Positions 25,341 to 33,800 of a stretch of DNA of 64,000 bases are shown piece by piece (the first letter of the stretch is position 1; each line of letters starts with the position of its first letter). The notes beneath the pieces were generated by a model. The model saw nothing but the letters and a program-made list of their open reading frames with translations, did not search any database and was not told where the DNA came from. Source of the DNA: Halorussus pelagicus (lineage in GTDB: Archaea > Halobacteriota > Halobacteria > Halobacteriales > Haladaptataceae). The translations under genes and the position numbers were made by a program. The stretch spans positions 1,116,001 through 1,180,000 of the forward strand of contig NZ_CP035119.1 of NCBI RefSeq assembly GCF_004087835.1, in the 5' to 3' direction.

Positions 25341-25751
25341 GTGAAAGTGAAAGTGGACGATGCAGAGTCGTTCGACGCCGTAGACGCTCACTTCGAGGCG
25401 GTTTCGCTCGGGGACGTTCCGGACGACACGCTCGGGGAATCGGCCATACATCTATCCCTCTCGCCTGCGATAGTGCAACTAATGTTCCTCGGCCCGCCGT
25501 CGCCGGAAGACGAGCAATCCGACCGAGAGTTCCGGAAGGGACTCGACGGAAGTTCGCCGGAGACGCTCAAGACGTTTGCATTACTGGCGGTCCTGCTTCA
25601 GGCGGCCCTCCTCAGCTTCTCGCTCGGAGCCATGCTCCTCGGCTTCCGCGGCCAACTACTGGTCGGTGGCGCGCTGACGGTCGGCGGACTGGTCGGGTTC
25701 GGAGTCGCCGCGGTCATCTACCGGCGCTGGAAGCGCCGGAACGACCCCTGA
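25341..25751 (+). CDS. membrane protein of unknown function (two C-terminal helices)
   Basis: A 136-residue protein. GTG at 25341 (VKVKVDDAESFDAVDAHF) is preferred since it follows the shared AT box; an ATG at 25260 lies upstream of that box and inside rpa. The first 85 residues are soluble, acidic and contain a beta-alpha start. Two hydrophobic segments follow (FALLAVLLQAALLSFSLGAM and LLVGGALTVGGLVGFGVAAV), then a basic tail RRWKRRN. No family is recognised. It is divergent from rpa. Confidence 0.6.
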   Translation: MKVKVDDAESFDAVDAHFEAVSLGDVPDDTLGESAIHLSLSPAIVQLMFLGPPSPEDEQSDREFRKGLDGSSPETLKTFALLAVLLQAALLSFSLGAMLLGFRGQLLVGGALTVGGLVGFGVAAVIYRRWKRRNDP

Positions 25752-25791
25752 CGAACAGACCTATTTTGCCGGGCCACCAACACGCGGTCAC

Positions 25792-26070
25792 ATGGACGAC
25801 CGCCTCGAAAGCTTCCTCCGGTCGAAACTCCGGTCCGCCGGACGGCAGATCGGCGACGCCAAGCGGGCCTACGCCAGCGCCCGGCAGGCCGCCTTGGCCG
25901 ACCTGCCCCAGAACGACGACGGGAAGGCCAGAATCGTCTGTCGGCGGTACGCCGAGCGCCGGGCCGTCGAGTTGGACGCGGAGGGCCGCCCGGCCTGCTT
26001 CGACGCCGACCATCCCGACTGCAAGGGATGCCTGCGAGACGTGCGCGACGGCCGTATCGAGACGTGGTAA
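25792..26070 (+). CDS. small conserved haloarchaeal protein with cysteine motif
   Basis: A 92-residue protein. A basic helical half (RLESFLRSKLRSAGRQIGDA) leads to IVCRRYAERRAVELDAEGRP and a cysteine motif CFDADHPDCKGC, suggesting a small metal-binding fold. I recognise the pattern as a conserved haloarchaeal family (DUF7091, from memory, not certain). It stops two bases before the nucleotidyltransferase start, so the two are probably co-transcribed. Function unknown. Confidence 0.7.
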   Translation: MDDRLESFLRSKLRSAGRQIGDAKRAYASARQAALADLPQNDDGKARIVCRRYAERRAVELDAEGRPACFDADHPDCKGCLRDVRDGRIETW

Positions 26071-26072
26071 CG

Positions 26073-27125
26073 ATGGCGGGGTTCGATTCGGACTCCGACC
26101 CTGCCGATTCGCTCGGCCGACCGGTCGTCGCGCTCGTGATGGCTGGCGGCACCGGCACCAGACTCTACCCCGCCAGCAGGTCCGACCGTCCCAAGCAGTT
26201 CCTCTCGCTGGGCGGCGGCGATACCGGCGAGAGCCTGCTCGAACGGACGGTTTCCCGCGTGGGCTTCGCCGACGAAATCTACGTCTCGACCGGCGACGAC
26301 TACGCCGAGCAGGTGCGCGAGGCAGTCCCCGAGGCGGGCGTCCTCGTGGAACCCGAAGCCAAGGACACCGGCCCGGCGCTGGTGTACGCGGCCCACCGAA
26401 TCCGCGAACAGGTCGGCGAGTGCGTCCTGCTCTGCGTCCCGAGCGACCACCTCGTCGCGGGCGACTTCGCACCGAGTGCGACGCGGGCGGTCCGGACCGC
26501 AGTCGAAACGGAGGGGCTGGTCGCGTTCGGCGTCGAACCGACGCGGCCCGCTACGGGATACGGCTACATCGAGCCGAGCGATTCGGCGGCCGAGCGTGCC
26601 GAAATCGAGCAGTTCCGCGAGAAGCCCGACCGCGAGACCGCCGAGCGATTCGTGGAGGAGGGTTTCTACTGGAACGCAGGGCTGTTCGCGTGGACGCCCG
26701 AGAGTCTGCTTCGGGAGGCGCGCGACTCCCCGCTCGGACCGCTCGTCGCGGCGCTGGAGGCGGGTGACTCCGAGCGCGGATTCGCCGATATCGACGGCGT
26801 GAGCATCGACTACGCGGTCATGGAGCGCACCGACGACGCCTACGTCGTGCCCGCCGATTTCGAGTGGGACGACGTGGGCGCGTGGGACGCGATGGAGCGC
26901 GTGGTCGAGACCGACGACGACGGGAATGCGGTTTTGGGCGACGGACTGACCATCGACGCCGCGGACAGCGTCGTCGCGGCCGACGACGGGAGTCATGTCA
27001 GCGTGGTCGGTGTCGAGGGGGTGGTCGTCGCGGCCTACGACGACCGCGTGCTGGTCGCGCCGAAAGACGAGGCCCAGCGCGTGCGCGAGGTCGTGGCGGC
27101 ATTGCGCGAGCAGGGTCGATTCTGA
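26073..27125 (+). CDS. sugar-phosphate nucleotidyltransferase (mannose-1-phosphate guanylyltransferase type)
   Basis: A 350-residue nucleotidyltransferase of the mannose-1-phosphate guanylyltransferase family. The signature VMAGGTGTRLYPASRSDRPK is at about residues 22-41. The catalytic metal region is CVPSDHLV, followed by ATGYGYIEPS and the substrate region FYWNAGLFAWTPESLL. It would make GDP-mannose for protein glycosylation or surface polysaccharide. The ATG at 26073 follows the small cysteine-motif gene by two bases. A C-terminal beta-helix-like region (from about 285) is short. Confidence 0.9.
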   Translation: MAGFDSDSDPADSLGRPVVALVMAGGTGTRLYPASRSDRPKQFLSLGGGDTGESLLERTVSRVGFADEIYVSTGDDYAEQVREAVPEAGVLVEPEAKDTGPALVYAAHRIREQVGECVLLCVPSDHLVAGDFAPSATRAVRTAVETEGLVAFGVEPTRPATGYGYIEPSDSAAERAEIEQFREKPDRETAERFVEEGFYWNAGLFAWTPESLLREARDSPLGPLVAALEAGDSERGFADIDGVSIDYAVMERTDDAYVVPADFEWDDVGAWDAMERVVETDDDGNAVLGDGLTIDAADSVVAADDGSHVSVVGVEGVVVAAYDDRVLVAPKDEAQRVREVVAALREQGRF

Positions 27126-27200
27126 CCGAGGACCGATTTAGCCCGTCGTTGCTCTCGCGGCCAGTCGAACTTTTGGGGCGGGCGTCGTACGCTCGTCGTC

Positions 27201-27470
27201 ATGCCCGACACACCCGACGGCGACATCGTGGAAGAGACCGACGACTACGTCCACGTTCGGTTCCGCGACCCCGACGAGTTCGAGACGATTCGGACGCCCG
27301 ATTGGGCCGAGAACGCCGCCAGCAGCGTGACCGAGGGCGCGGAGGTCCGGACCGGAAAACTCGAAGACGAGGACGACTGGCTGGTCGAGAGCGTCCTGAT
27401 TCCGGCCGGGACCGCCGAGGAGGAAGCGGAGTCCGACGCCGAGGAAATCGTCGAGAAGATAGAGAACTGA
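27201..27470 (+). CDS. small acidic haloarchaeal protein
   Basis: An 89-residue acidic protein (MPDTPDGDIVEETDDYVHVR). A beta-rich body (VHVRFRDPDEFETIRTPDWA, AEVRTGKLEDEDDWLVESVL) is followed by a helical acidic tail. The core motif FRDPDEFETIRTPDWA recurs, as far as I recall, in haloarchaeal hypothetical proteins. No function can be assigned. It has its own upstream interval of 75 bases and is followed by an AT-rich spacer. Confidence 0.65.
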   Translation: MPDTPDGDIVEETDDYVHVRFRDPDEFETIRTPDWAENAASSVTEGAEVRTGKLEDEDDWLVESVLIPAGTAEEEAESDAEEIVEKIEN

Positions 27471-27815
27471 GGTCAATCCGAAGCCAGACGCTCCGTTCAT
27501 CGAGAGCGAGACCCCACGCAGTTCGAGCCGAAGTGACGTTTTTGAAAGGAAAGTAGATTGCTACTCGATTTTAGAATTTAAAAATAAAGCCAGTAAATAA
27601 CTATTCTTACTATTGATAATACCACCATAGGTTTATCAATAAGGTATCTGATGGTAGCCACATGGGGTTCGAGAAGCCAATGGCTAAGCAACTTCGAGGG
27701 GACACGCTTTCGACAAACACGCGAAGCGGTCGCTCGGAGACACGTATCGACGCTGGTACACCGAAATTACAAAACAGGGCTATCACAGCCCGGATGGGAA
27801 AGCGCTGATCGACGG
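27471..27815. other. 345-base gene-free spacer with AT-rich dyad and a frame-broken coding trace
   Basis: The first half (27540-27645) is strongly AT-rich and holds a 9-bp dyad. The second half has a protein-like reading: MGFEKPMAKQL from 27662 in one frame, then, after a shift, ending QGYHSPDGKAL and CQDCNPSK before a TAG at about 27841, overlapping the next gene's start. No uninterrupted gene with a start codon covers it, so it is at most a decayed remnant. Confidence 0.3.
27611..27641. repeat. 9-bp AT-rich inverted repeat (operator-like dyad)
   Basis: TATTGATAA at 27611-27619 and its perfect complement TTATCAATA at 27633-27641 are separated by 13 bases. It lies about 175 bases upstream of the small membrane protein / chemotaxis transducer pair and within the AT-rich part of the spacer. 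It could be a regulator site or a hairpin. Confidence 0.4.
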
Positions 27816-28091
27816 ATGTCAGGACTGCAACCCCTCGAAGTAGTCGGACTAGTTGTCAGCCTAATCGGGTTGGTGACAGTCGCCGCACAGTACAGAGACG
27901 AGTCGAAGTGGTTCACGGTCGGCTACGTCCTTCTTGTCGTCGGCATGATCTCGACAAATCTGGAGAGTATCGTGTTCGGAGTCGTCTTGAACTTCGTCGA
28001 ACACGGAGTCGGCGTCGGGGCCGCCGGGGTCGTGTTCCTCTGGGCCGCGTATCTGCGCCGGAAGGAAGTCATCGACACGGAGGGGGCGTGA
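27816..28091 (+). CDS. three-helix membrane protein paired with the chemotaxis transducer
   Basis: A 91-residue protein starting [20 protein letters not shown]. It has three hydrophobic segments: about 8-25, 35-57 and 63-80. After the first segment it reads [16 protein letters not shown], which parallels [17 protein letters not shown] in the N-terminus of the next gene product. It therefore looks like a free copy of that protein's membrane domain. It ends one base before the transducer ATG, so the two are certainly one transcript. The start is the first ATG giving a membrane N-terminus. Family unknown. Confidence 0.65.
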   Translation: MSGLQPLEVVGLVVSLIGLVTVAAQYRDESKWFTVGYVLLVVGMISTNLESIVFGVVLNFVEHGVGVGAAGVVFLWAAYLRRKEVIDTEGA

Positions 28092-28092
28092 G

Positions 28093-29733
28093 ATGGTCGG
28101 ACTCACCCCGCTCTTCGACGCGGTTGGCATGCTCGGGTTCGCCGGGGCAGTCGTCGTCGGATTGTTGAACTACCGCGACAGCGAAACCGAAGCGGCGTTC
28201 TGGTTGACGTTCGTCTTCGCCTCCGGACTCGGTACCCTGTGGACGGGGAGCCTGATGTTCGAGAAGGCAGGCTTCTACGAGGAAATGCTCAACTTGGCGA
28301 CCGCTCCGCTGATGACGGCGACCGTCGCCGTGTTCGCCATCGGCGGAACCGCGACGCTCGCAGTTGTCGAGGACATGAAAGAGGTCGTCGAGGAGGCCGA
28401 ACAGGACCGCAAAGAGGCCGAACAAGCCAAACAGCAAGCAGAGAAACAGCGCGAAGCGGCCAAACAGGCCGAACAGCAGGCCGAAACGGCCCGCCAGAAC
28501 GCCAAGGAACGCGAGGAAGAGTTGGAGACGTTCACCGACGCGCTCGAACAGAAGGCTACGGAGTTCGGTGGCGTCATGGAGAAGGCCGCGGACGGGGACC
28601 TGACCCAACGGATGGAAACGGAAAGTCGCAGTGAGGCGATGGAACACATCGCCGAGCAGTTCAACGACATGATGGTGAACCTCGAACGGACTATCGGCCG
28701 AATCAAGGCCTTCTCGGTCGAGGTAGCCAACGCCAGCGAGGAGGCGAGCGCCGGAGCCGAGGAGGTCGAGAACGCGAGCCAAGAGGTCGCCGAATCCATC
28801 GCGGACATCTCGGCGGGAGCGGTCGAGCAGTCGAACCACGTCGATGAAGTCACCAACGAGATGAGTGCCCTCTCGGCGACCATCGAGGAGGTCGCCGCCT
28901 CGGCAAATCAGGTCGCGTCTCTCTCCGAACAGGCCGCCCAGAAGGGTTCGGCCGGTCGAGAACTCTCGGACGAGGCGATGAACGAGATGGACCGTATCGA
29001 AGAGACCACGGTCGAGACTGTCGAGACCGTCGAACAGTTGGACGACGAGATGAACCAGATCGGCGAGGTAGTGGACCTGATAGACGGTATCGCCGAGCAG
29101 ACCAACGTGCTGGCGTTGAACGCCTCGATAGAGGCCGCACGAGCGGGTGAAGCCGGGGAGGGATTCGCGGTCGTCGCCAACGAGGTGAAAGACCTCGCAG
29201 AGGAGACCCGTGACGCCACGCAGGAAATCAGCGACCTAATAGATCAGGTGCAGGACTCGACCTCCAAGACTGTCGAGGACATGCAGGAAATGCGCGACCG
29301 GGTCGATACGGGAATGGAAACTATCGACGAGGGCCTCGGGACGCTCGAAGAAGTCGTCGAAGATGTCGAGAACGCTAACGACGGCATTCAGGAGATTCAC
29401 GAGGCCACCGAAGAGCAGGCGTCCACGACCGAACAGGTCGTCTCGATGGCGAGCGAAGTCGCCAGCATCAGCGAGGAGACATCCGCCGAGGCCCAGAACG
29501 TGTCGGCCGCCGCCGAGGAGCAGACCGCCTCGCTGAGTCAGGTCTCGACCGAAGTCGAGACGCTCTCGGAGAAGTCGAGCGAACTCGACACGCTCCTCGG
29601 AAACTTCGAGATGGAGACCGACGATGCTGCCGTTTCGTCTGACGACTCGGTCGTCACGTCGGATGCCGAGAGCGGCGACGACCGGCCACTGGCGTCCGAC
29701 GGAAACGGCGTCGAGTCGGTCGAGAGCCGATAA
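28093..29733 (+). CDS. methyl-accepting chemotaxis transducer without periplasmic domain
   Basis: A 546-residue transducer. Three hydrophobic segments lie in the first 95 residues with almost no extracellular sequence. A long Glu/Gln/Ala coiled coil follows (about 95-160), then a HAMP-like region ([20 protein letters not shown], about 175) and the methyl-accepting signalling domain. The hairpin tip [18 protein letters not shown] at about 333-350 binds CheA/CheW. The tail is acidic and disordered. The stimulus may be sensed in the membrane, as in proton-motive-force, light or redox transducers, possibly with the small partner upstream. This is inferred. Confidence 0.93.
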   Translation: MVGLTPLFDAVGMLGFAGAVVVGLLNYRDSETEAAFWLTFVFASGLGTLWTGSLMFEKAGFYEEMLNLATAPLMTATVAVFAIGGTATLAVVEDMKEVVEEAEQDRKEAEQAKQQAEKQREAAKQAEQQAETARQNAKEREEELETFTDALEQKATEFGGVMEKAADGDLTQRMETESRSEAMEHIAEQFNDMMVNLERTIGRIKAFSVEVANASEEASAGAEEVENASQEVAESIADISAGAVEQSNHVDEVTNEMSALSATIEEVAASANQVASLSEQAAQKGSAGRELSDEAMNEMDRIEETTVETVETVEQLDDEMNQIGEVVDLIDGIAEQTNVLALNASIEAARAGEAGEGFAVVANEVKDLAEETRDATQEISDLIDQVQDSTSKTVEDMQEMRDRVDTGMETIDEGLGTLEEVVEDVENANDGIQEIHEATEEQASTTEQVVSMASEVASISEETSAEAQNVSAAAEEQTASLSQVSTEVETLSEKSSELDTLLGNFEMETDDAAVSSDDSVVTSDAESGDDRPLASDGNGVESVESR

Positions 29734-29846
29734 GTACGGCGGGCCAGCGACACAGCGCACAACTGCTCGTGGTGTTCCGGGTCAGTCCCCGACTCCTCAG
29801 CAGGTTCGAACTCTTGGGAGAGTGGGCGCATCGACCCGGCAAGGAG

Positions 29847-30557
29847 TCAGCGCGATTCGGCCGCGAGCAGGTCGCAGTAGTGAACCGTGCTATCGCCGTG
29901 TCCGACCTCCTTCGTCACGCGCTCGCCGGTCTCGACCGGGACGGGCGCGTCGAAAATCGGGCCGTCGTGGACGAAGGTGTGGAACTCGCCGTTCTCGCCG
30001 CAGGGGTCCACGCCGTCGGGCAGGTCCGCGAGGAAGTCGGCGTCGAACCGGCGACCGGCGAAGTCGGCGTCGAGCGCGTCGTCGTCCACCGCGACCACGG
30101 TGGCCGCGAAGGCGTCGGCGAACTCGCGGGCGACCGTTTCGGTGTCCCGGCCCCAGACGGGCCAGTAGCCCGAGATTTCGGCGTCGGCGAGTCGCTGTTC
30201 GCGGTAGTCGCGCACGTCTTCGAGGTAGAGGTCGGCGAACGCGAGTCGTTCGACGCCCCGATTTGCGTAGTCGGCCGTGACTTCAGCCATGACCTGCTCG
30301 TACTCGTCGTTGTCGGCGTCCGCGGGAAGGTGGGCGAACTGAATCGGGAGACCAATCGCCGCGGCCTGTCGCTCGTAGAGGTCGCGTCGGACGCCGTGCA
30401 TGCTGGTGCGGCCGGTCTCGGCCGAGACCGTCGTCAGGAGTTCGACCACCTCGACGTTCGCGTCCGTCTCGGCCTGCTCCATCTTCCAGAGCGCGTAACT
30501 GGCGTCCTTGCCGCCGCTCCACGAGAGGACCGTCGGGGCGGCTTCCGTGGTCGCCAC
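29847..30557 (-). CDS. dph6: diphthine--ammonia ligase
   Basis: A 236-residue PP-loop ATPase of the Dph6 family, which amidates diphthine on elongation factor 2, the last step of diphthamide synthesis. The PP-loop SGGKD is at 14-18 (VLSWSGGKDASYALW). Other marks are GRTSMHGVRRDLYERQA, GVERLAFADLYLEDVRDYR and SGYWPVWGRDT. The start is GTG at 30557, one base after the stop codon of the SDR gene, so the two share a transcript although their functions are not obviously linked. Confidence 0.88.
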   Translation of the reverse strand: MATTEAAPTVLSWSGGKDASYALWKMEQAETDANVEVVELLTTVSAETGRTSMHGVRRDLYERQAAAIGLPIQFAHLPADADNDEYEQVMAEVTADYANRGVERLAFADLYLEDVRDYREQRLADAEISGYWPVWGRDTETVAREFADAFAATVVAVDDDALDADFAGRRFDADFLADLPDGVDPCGENGEFHTFVHDGPIFDAPVPVETGERVTKEVGHGDSTVHYCDLLAAESR

Positions 30558-30558
30558 G

Positions 30559-31344
30559 TTAACTCCGGAGGCGGCCGCCGTCTACGGGCATGGCGACGCC
30601 GTTGACGAAACTCGCGCGCTCACTGGAGAGGAAGGCCACGGCGTCGCCGAGTTCCCGCGGGTGGCCCACGCGGTCCAGCGGGATGTCGTCGGACCACGAG
30701 GCAAGTCCCTCGTCGTAGGTGTCGTACTCGCCGCGCTCGACGGACGCCTCCACGAGTTCCTGAATCCGCGGCGTCTCGTGCGCGCCGGGGAGGACCGCGT
30801 TGACGCGGACCTCGGGCGCGAACTCGCGGGCTTGGGTCTTCATCAGACCGATGACCGCGCGTCGGACCGCGTTCGAGAGGACCAACCCGTCGATGGCTTC
30901 CCGAACGCTGGTGGAGGTGACGTTGACCACAGTGCCCGCGTCGCTCTCCGCGAGGTGCGGGTGGGCGGCCTTGGTCACCCAGACCGCGCTCATGACGAGC
31001 AGGTCGTAGGCCTCGTACCAGTCGCGCTCGGTCGTCTCAAGGAATGGGCCGCTCGGCGGTCCGCCCGCCGAGGTGACGACGTGGTCGAGACCGCCGAACT
31101 CCGAGACGGTCGCGTCCACCAGCGCCTCGATTTCGTCGGGGTCGGTGATGTCGGTCGGGACCGCGACCACGTCGCCGTCGCCCGCCGCGTCTATCTCCTC
31201 TTTGGCGTCTTGGAGTTTCTCCTCGCCGCGCGCACAGAGCGCGACGTTCGCGCCCTCGGCCGCGAGGGCCTTCGCCGAGGCCCGGCCGAGACCGCTCGAA
31301 CTCGCCGTTACCAGTGCCGAATTACCGTCCAATCCGAGGTCCAT
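30559..31344 (-). CDS. SDR-family oxidoreductase lacking the usual YxxxK
   Basis: A 261-residue short-chain dehydrogenase/reductase. The ATG at 31344 (MDLGLDGNSALVTASSSGLG) is preferred over an upstream GTG. The nucleotide-binding glycine motif TASSSGLG is at about 13-20, NAG-equivalent TSAGG near 92, and the C-terminal FVNGVAMPVDGG is typical. Where classical members have catalytic YxxxK, this one reads LVLSNAVRRAVIG, with Ser-Asn and Arg. A subfamily with this change exists in bacteria and archaea, and its chemistry is unsettled. It is co-transcribed with dph6. Confidence 0.85.
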   Translation of the reverse strand: MDLGLDGNSALVTASSSGLGRASAKALAAEGANVALCARGEEKLQDAKEEIDAAGDGDVVAVPTDITDPDEIEALVDATVSEFGGLDHVVTSAGGPPSGPFLETTERDWYEAYDLLVMSAVWVTKAAHPHLAESDAGTVVNVTSTSVREAIDGLVLSNAVRRAVIGLMKTQAREFAPEVRVNAVLPGAHETPRIQELVEASVERGEYDTYDEGLASWSDDIPLDRVGHPRELGDAVAFLSSERASFVNGVAMPVDGGRLRS

Positions 31345-31450
31345 AGCCGGTGATTCGAAGGCCGAGGTCAAAGGTCTCGGGGTGGCGGTGATTGTTCCGA
31401 AATCAGAATTAAAGCTACTTATACTACTTGTAAACTAAATCTAGTAAGAC

Positions 31451-32281
31451 GTGCGACCGTTCGAGATTGCCGGAACGGCGATGGAATCGTCGGTAGCAGT
31501 TGATTCGAGTACCCGTGAAGAGACGACAGTTACAGTTGCGGTCGAACTCACGGAGAGAGACGAAGAGTTCCAACTCCTCGACCGGTTAAGTGCGATTGCA
31601 CGCCAAGAGAGTGTCTCGGAGTTCAAACTGTTTAGCAACAAAGCACGGAATATCGGAATCGAGGAGAATCAAGCGTTTTTCGAACGGGTTATCAAAAGCT
31701 ATCGGGGGAAACTACGCTGTTATCATCACATTCAAAAAAGTAGAGAGACACAACACGAAATCGAAGCAGTTCACACCGCGTTACTCGTCGATAGTGTTCT
31801 CGACCCGTACGAAGATTGCGTCACGATTATCGACGGAGGAGAACAGAAAGCAAAACCAGTGGTCAAGGCGTTGAGCGGACTTCGTGACGCCATTCCGTCG
31901 GTCACACACTGCTTAAAATCCGAAACCTATTATCCACAGAGTCTGCTCGCTGACCTCGTTGCATCGTATCTTTCGTATAGGGTACACAGGGGAGAGTACA
32001 ACTACTCGAATCCGCTTCTCCGAGCGCCACACGCCCAACATAGCGGAGACCGCTGGGGAGAAGCGTTTTCGGCGATGAAACGACAGTCCGAACAGTACAG
32101 AGTGTTAGACTTGGCAGAGTTGCAGGGAAACTCGCCGAGTCAGCGCGTGCAATGCTGGTATCAGGGCGGTATGGCTCGAAAAGATGCGGAACCCCCATCG
32201 TCAAGCTCTATAACCCCAATTATCAAGCTGGCGGATAAGGGGTTCGACGATGCTAAAGCCGAGTTAGAGAGGCTACGCTAA
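31451..32281 (+). CDS. DUF3800-like (RNase H-fold) protein of unknown function
   Basis: A 276-residue protein starting GTG at 31451, after a TATA-like cttatactac about 30 bases upstream. The order VAVDSSTREE (Asp in strand 1), EFKLFSNKAR, VTIIDGGEQKAK and YYPQSLLADLVASYL resembles the RNase H-like DUF3800 layout of acidic residues, which are found in defence and mobile contexts. The match is by pattern only. GC is lower than its neighbours, and it stands alone next to a structured element at 32299-32363, suggesting acquisition. Confidence 0.55.
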   Translation: MRPFEIAGTAMESSVAVDSSTREETTVTVAVELTERDEEFQLLDRLSAIARQESVSEFKLFSNKARNIGIEENQAFFERVIKSYRGKLRCYHHIQKSRETQHEIEAVHTALLVDSVLDPYEDCVTIIDGGEQKAKPVVKALSGLRDAIPSVTHCLKSETYYPQSLLADLVASYLSYRVHRGEYNYSNPLLRAPHAQHSGDRWGEAFSAMKRQSEQYRVLDLAELQGNSPSQRVQCWYQGGMARKDAEPPSSSSITPIIKLADKGFDDAKAELERLR

Positions 32282-32298
32282 CTAGTAGATGTAGACAG

Positions 32299-32363
32299 AA
32301 GACGTGGTTCCTGTCCCCACGCCCTTTCGAGCATGGTCGAACAGGCTCATCACGCCACGTCTT
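32299..32363. ncRNA. candidate structured RNA or element end
   Basis: A perfect 9-bp terminal stem, AAGACGTGG (32299-32307) with CCACGTCTT (32355-32363), encloses a 4-bp stem CCTG/CAGG and a 5-bp stem TTCGA/TCGAA with loop GCATGG. The result is a nested rod of 65 bases in an otherwise empty 183-base spacer. Both strands fold equally. The minus strand contains GTGATGA, like a C box, but no D box is seen. Type and strand are unresolved. Confidence 0.4.
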
Positions 32364-32464
32364 GACGCTCAAGTGCAATTATAGACACTTAGTTTTATAA
32401 ATTCTTTGTACAGCCGCTCGCGCGTTCGCTCCGTAATAGAACCGAATGAACGCAAAGAACGGTC

Positions 32465-32947
32465 TTACGTCTCGCGCGTGACTTCCCGCGACTTCCGGAC
32501 CGTCACCGATCCGTCGGTCGTAACACCGATGAGCAGGTCCTCGTGGACCTCGCGGCCCTCGACGGCGTCTCCGGCCTCGTCGCTCACGCGCTTCATCAAC
32601 TCGGGCGCGGCGTGGGAGACCTTTACGCCCGCCTCGTCGCAGGCGTCGTACACCCGCGAGGGCACGTCGTAGAGGTCGGTCCCAGTCTCGACGGCGACCC
32701 GGACTGGCGCGCGGAGCGCCTCGGAGAACGCGACCGTCTCGCGGGCCTTCCGGACGTTTTCGCGGGCGCTAGCCTCGACGCTGGAGACGTTGGCCCGCGA
32801 GGTACCCAGTCGGTCAGCGATAGTCGCCTGCGCGACCCCGCGCTCGCGCAGGGCCAGCACCTCGGCCTGTCGTCGGGTGAGGACGCTGATTTCGGCGTCG
32901 AACCCCGCGCGGTCGAGAATCTCGTCCACGTCGTACCGGTCAGTCAC
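32465..32947 (-). CDS. Tfx-family DNA-binding protein
   Basis: A 160-residue archaeal Tfx-type regulator. The N-terminal HTH is clear (LTRRQAEVLALRERGVAQAT, then IADRLGTSRANVSSVEASAR, residues about 22-62). A helical link and a C-terminal domain with EVHEDLLIGVTTDGSVTVRK follow. Tfx was described in methanogens as a regulator of a molybdoenzyme operon; haloarchaeal members have no known target. The gene stands alone on the minus strand. Confidence 0.88.
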   Translation of the reverse strand: MTDRYDVDEILDRAGFDAEISVLTRRQAEVLALRERGVAQATIADRLGTSRANVSSVEASARENVRKARETVAFSEALRAPVRVAVETGTDLYDVPSRVYDACDEAGVKVSHAAPELMKRVSDEAGDAVEGREVHEDLLIGVTTDGSVTVRKSREVTRET

Positions 32948-33015
32948 GGCGACTCACCCGCCGAGTCGCGTTCAGAGTTGGGCGCGTTCATGACTGCGAG
33001 TACGCACTCGGCACG

Positions 33016-33040
33016 AAAAAAACCCGCCGCGTCGCGCGGC
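33016..33040 (-). terminator. hairpin plus T-run terminator
   Basis: On the minus strand a GC stem (CCGCG-CGA-CGCGG with flanking pairs, 33024-33040) is followed directly by seven T residues (33016-33022). It lies about 150 bases downstream of the TRAM-protein stop and 70 bases upstream of the Tfx start, so it would end the TRAM transcript before tfx. Confidence 0.5.
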
Positions 33041-33186
33041 TGAACCCGTGCGACGAGAAAGCGTCGCAAAAAGCGTCCGCAATCGCTACGAAGAGGCCCG
33101 AGAAGGAACGACGAGCGCGACGAACTGCGGCGAAAACGCATCGTTGGGACTGTCCACCCCACCGCAGATGACCGCCGACTCCGGGG

Positions 33187-33699
33187 TTAGCTCCCCCAGA
33201 AGTTGTCCCGGCTCCCGAGTCTCGTCCGGGACGGGCTGTCGTCGCGCTCGTCGGCGTCGTTTTCGTCTGCATCGCTTTCGGCGTCGCGTTCGTCGGTGTC
33301 ACTCTCCTCGGCGTCGTCGGTCTCCTCGACCGATTCGGTGTCCGTCTCGTCCGCTTCTTCGCCCTCTTCGGGAAGGCGTTCGAGTTCCTCGCCCTCGGCG
33401 TGATTGCCGTGAACGTTCGTGATTCGCACCTTCGCGCGGGCCTCGGGCAGGATGCCATCGACCATGACGATGAAGCCGTCGTCGGTGCGACCGACGCCAG
33501 CGCCGCTCTCGTGGATGTCCTCCACGTCCACCACGACTTCTTCGCCGGGTTGGACCGGCGCGGTCTTGAGTTCCGAGATCGGCTGGCTGTAGTGTTGACA
33601 CCACTCTGCGCCGCCACGGTCGCCGTAGTGCTGGCAACCCATTCCCTCGATACGTTCCTGAAAACTCGGGCACTCTTCAGCGAGTGGACAGTCCGGCAT
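33187..33699 (-). CDS. TRAM-domain protein with cysteine/histidine N-terminus
   Basis: A 170-residue protein. The N-terminus carries cysteine and histidine residues (MPDCPLAEECPSFQE, MGCQHYGDRGGAEWCQHY) that look like a small metal site. A TRAM beta-barrel follows at about 48-105 (EEVVVDVEDIHESGAGVGRT, GFIVMVDGILPEARAKVRI). The last 60 residues are an acidic low-complexity tail ending DNFWGS. TRAM domains bind RNA, and small haloarchaeal TRAM proteins are thought to act like RNA chaperones. A hairpin terminator lies downstream at 33016-33040. Confidence 0.85.
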   Translation of the reverse strand: MPDCPLAEECPSFQERIEGMGCQHYGDRGGAEWCQHYSQPISELKTAPVQPGEEVVVDVEDIHESGAGVGRTDDGFIVMVDGILPEARAKVRITNVHGNHAEGEELERLPEEGEEADETDTESVEETDDAEESDTDERDAESDADENDADERDDSPSRTRLGSRDNFWGS

Positions 33700-33800
33700 G
33701 GGTGTGGGTACTGGCCGGTCTACCTAAACCTTTACGTACCGTCTTACCACTTTTCAGCGGTCGATGACGATGCCCGAGACGCCGAGTTCTGCCTCGGCCT

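Noticed and set aside
32299-32363. Box C/D guide RNA
   Set aside because: A C-box-like GTGATGA is present on the minus strand but there is no D box (CTGA) in a usable position.
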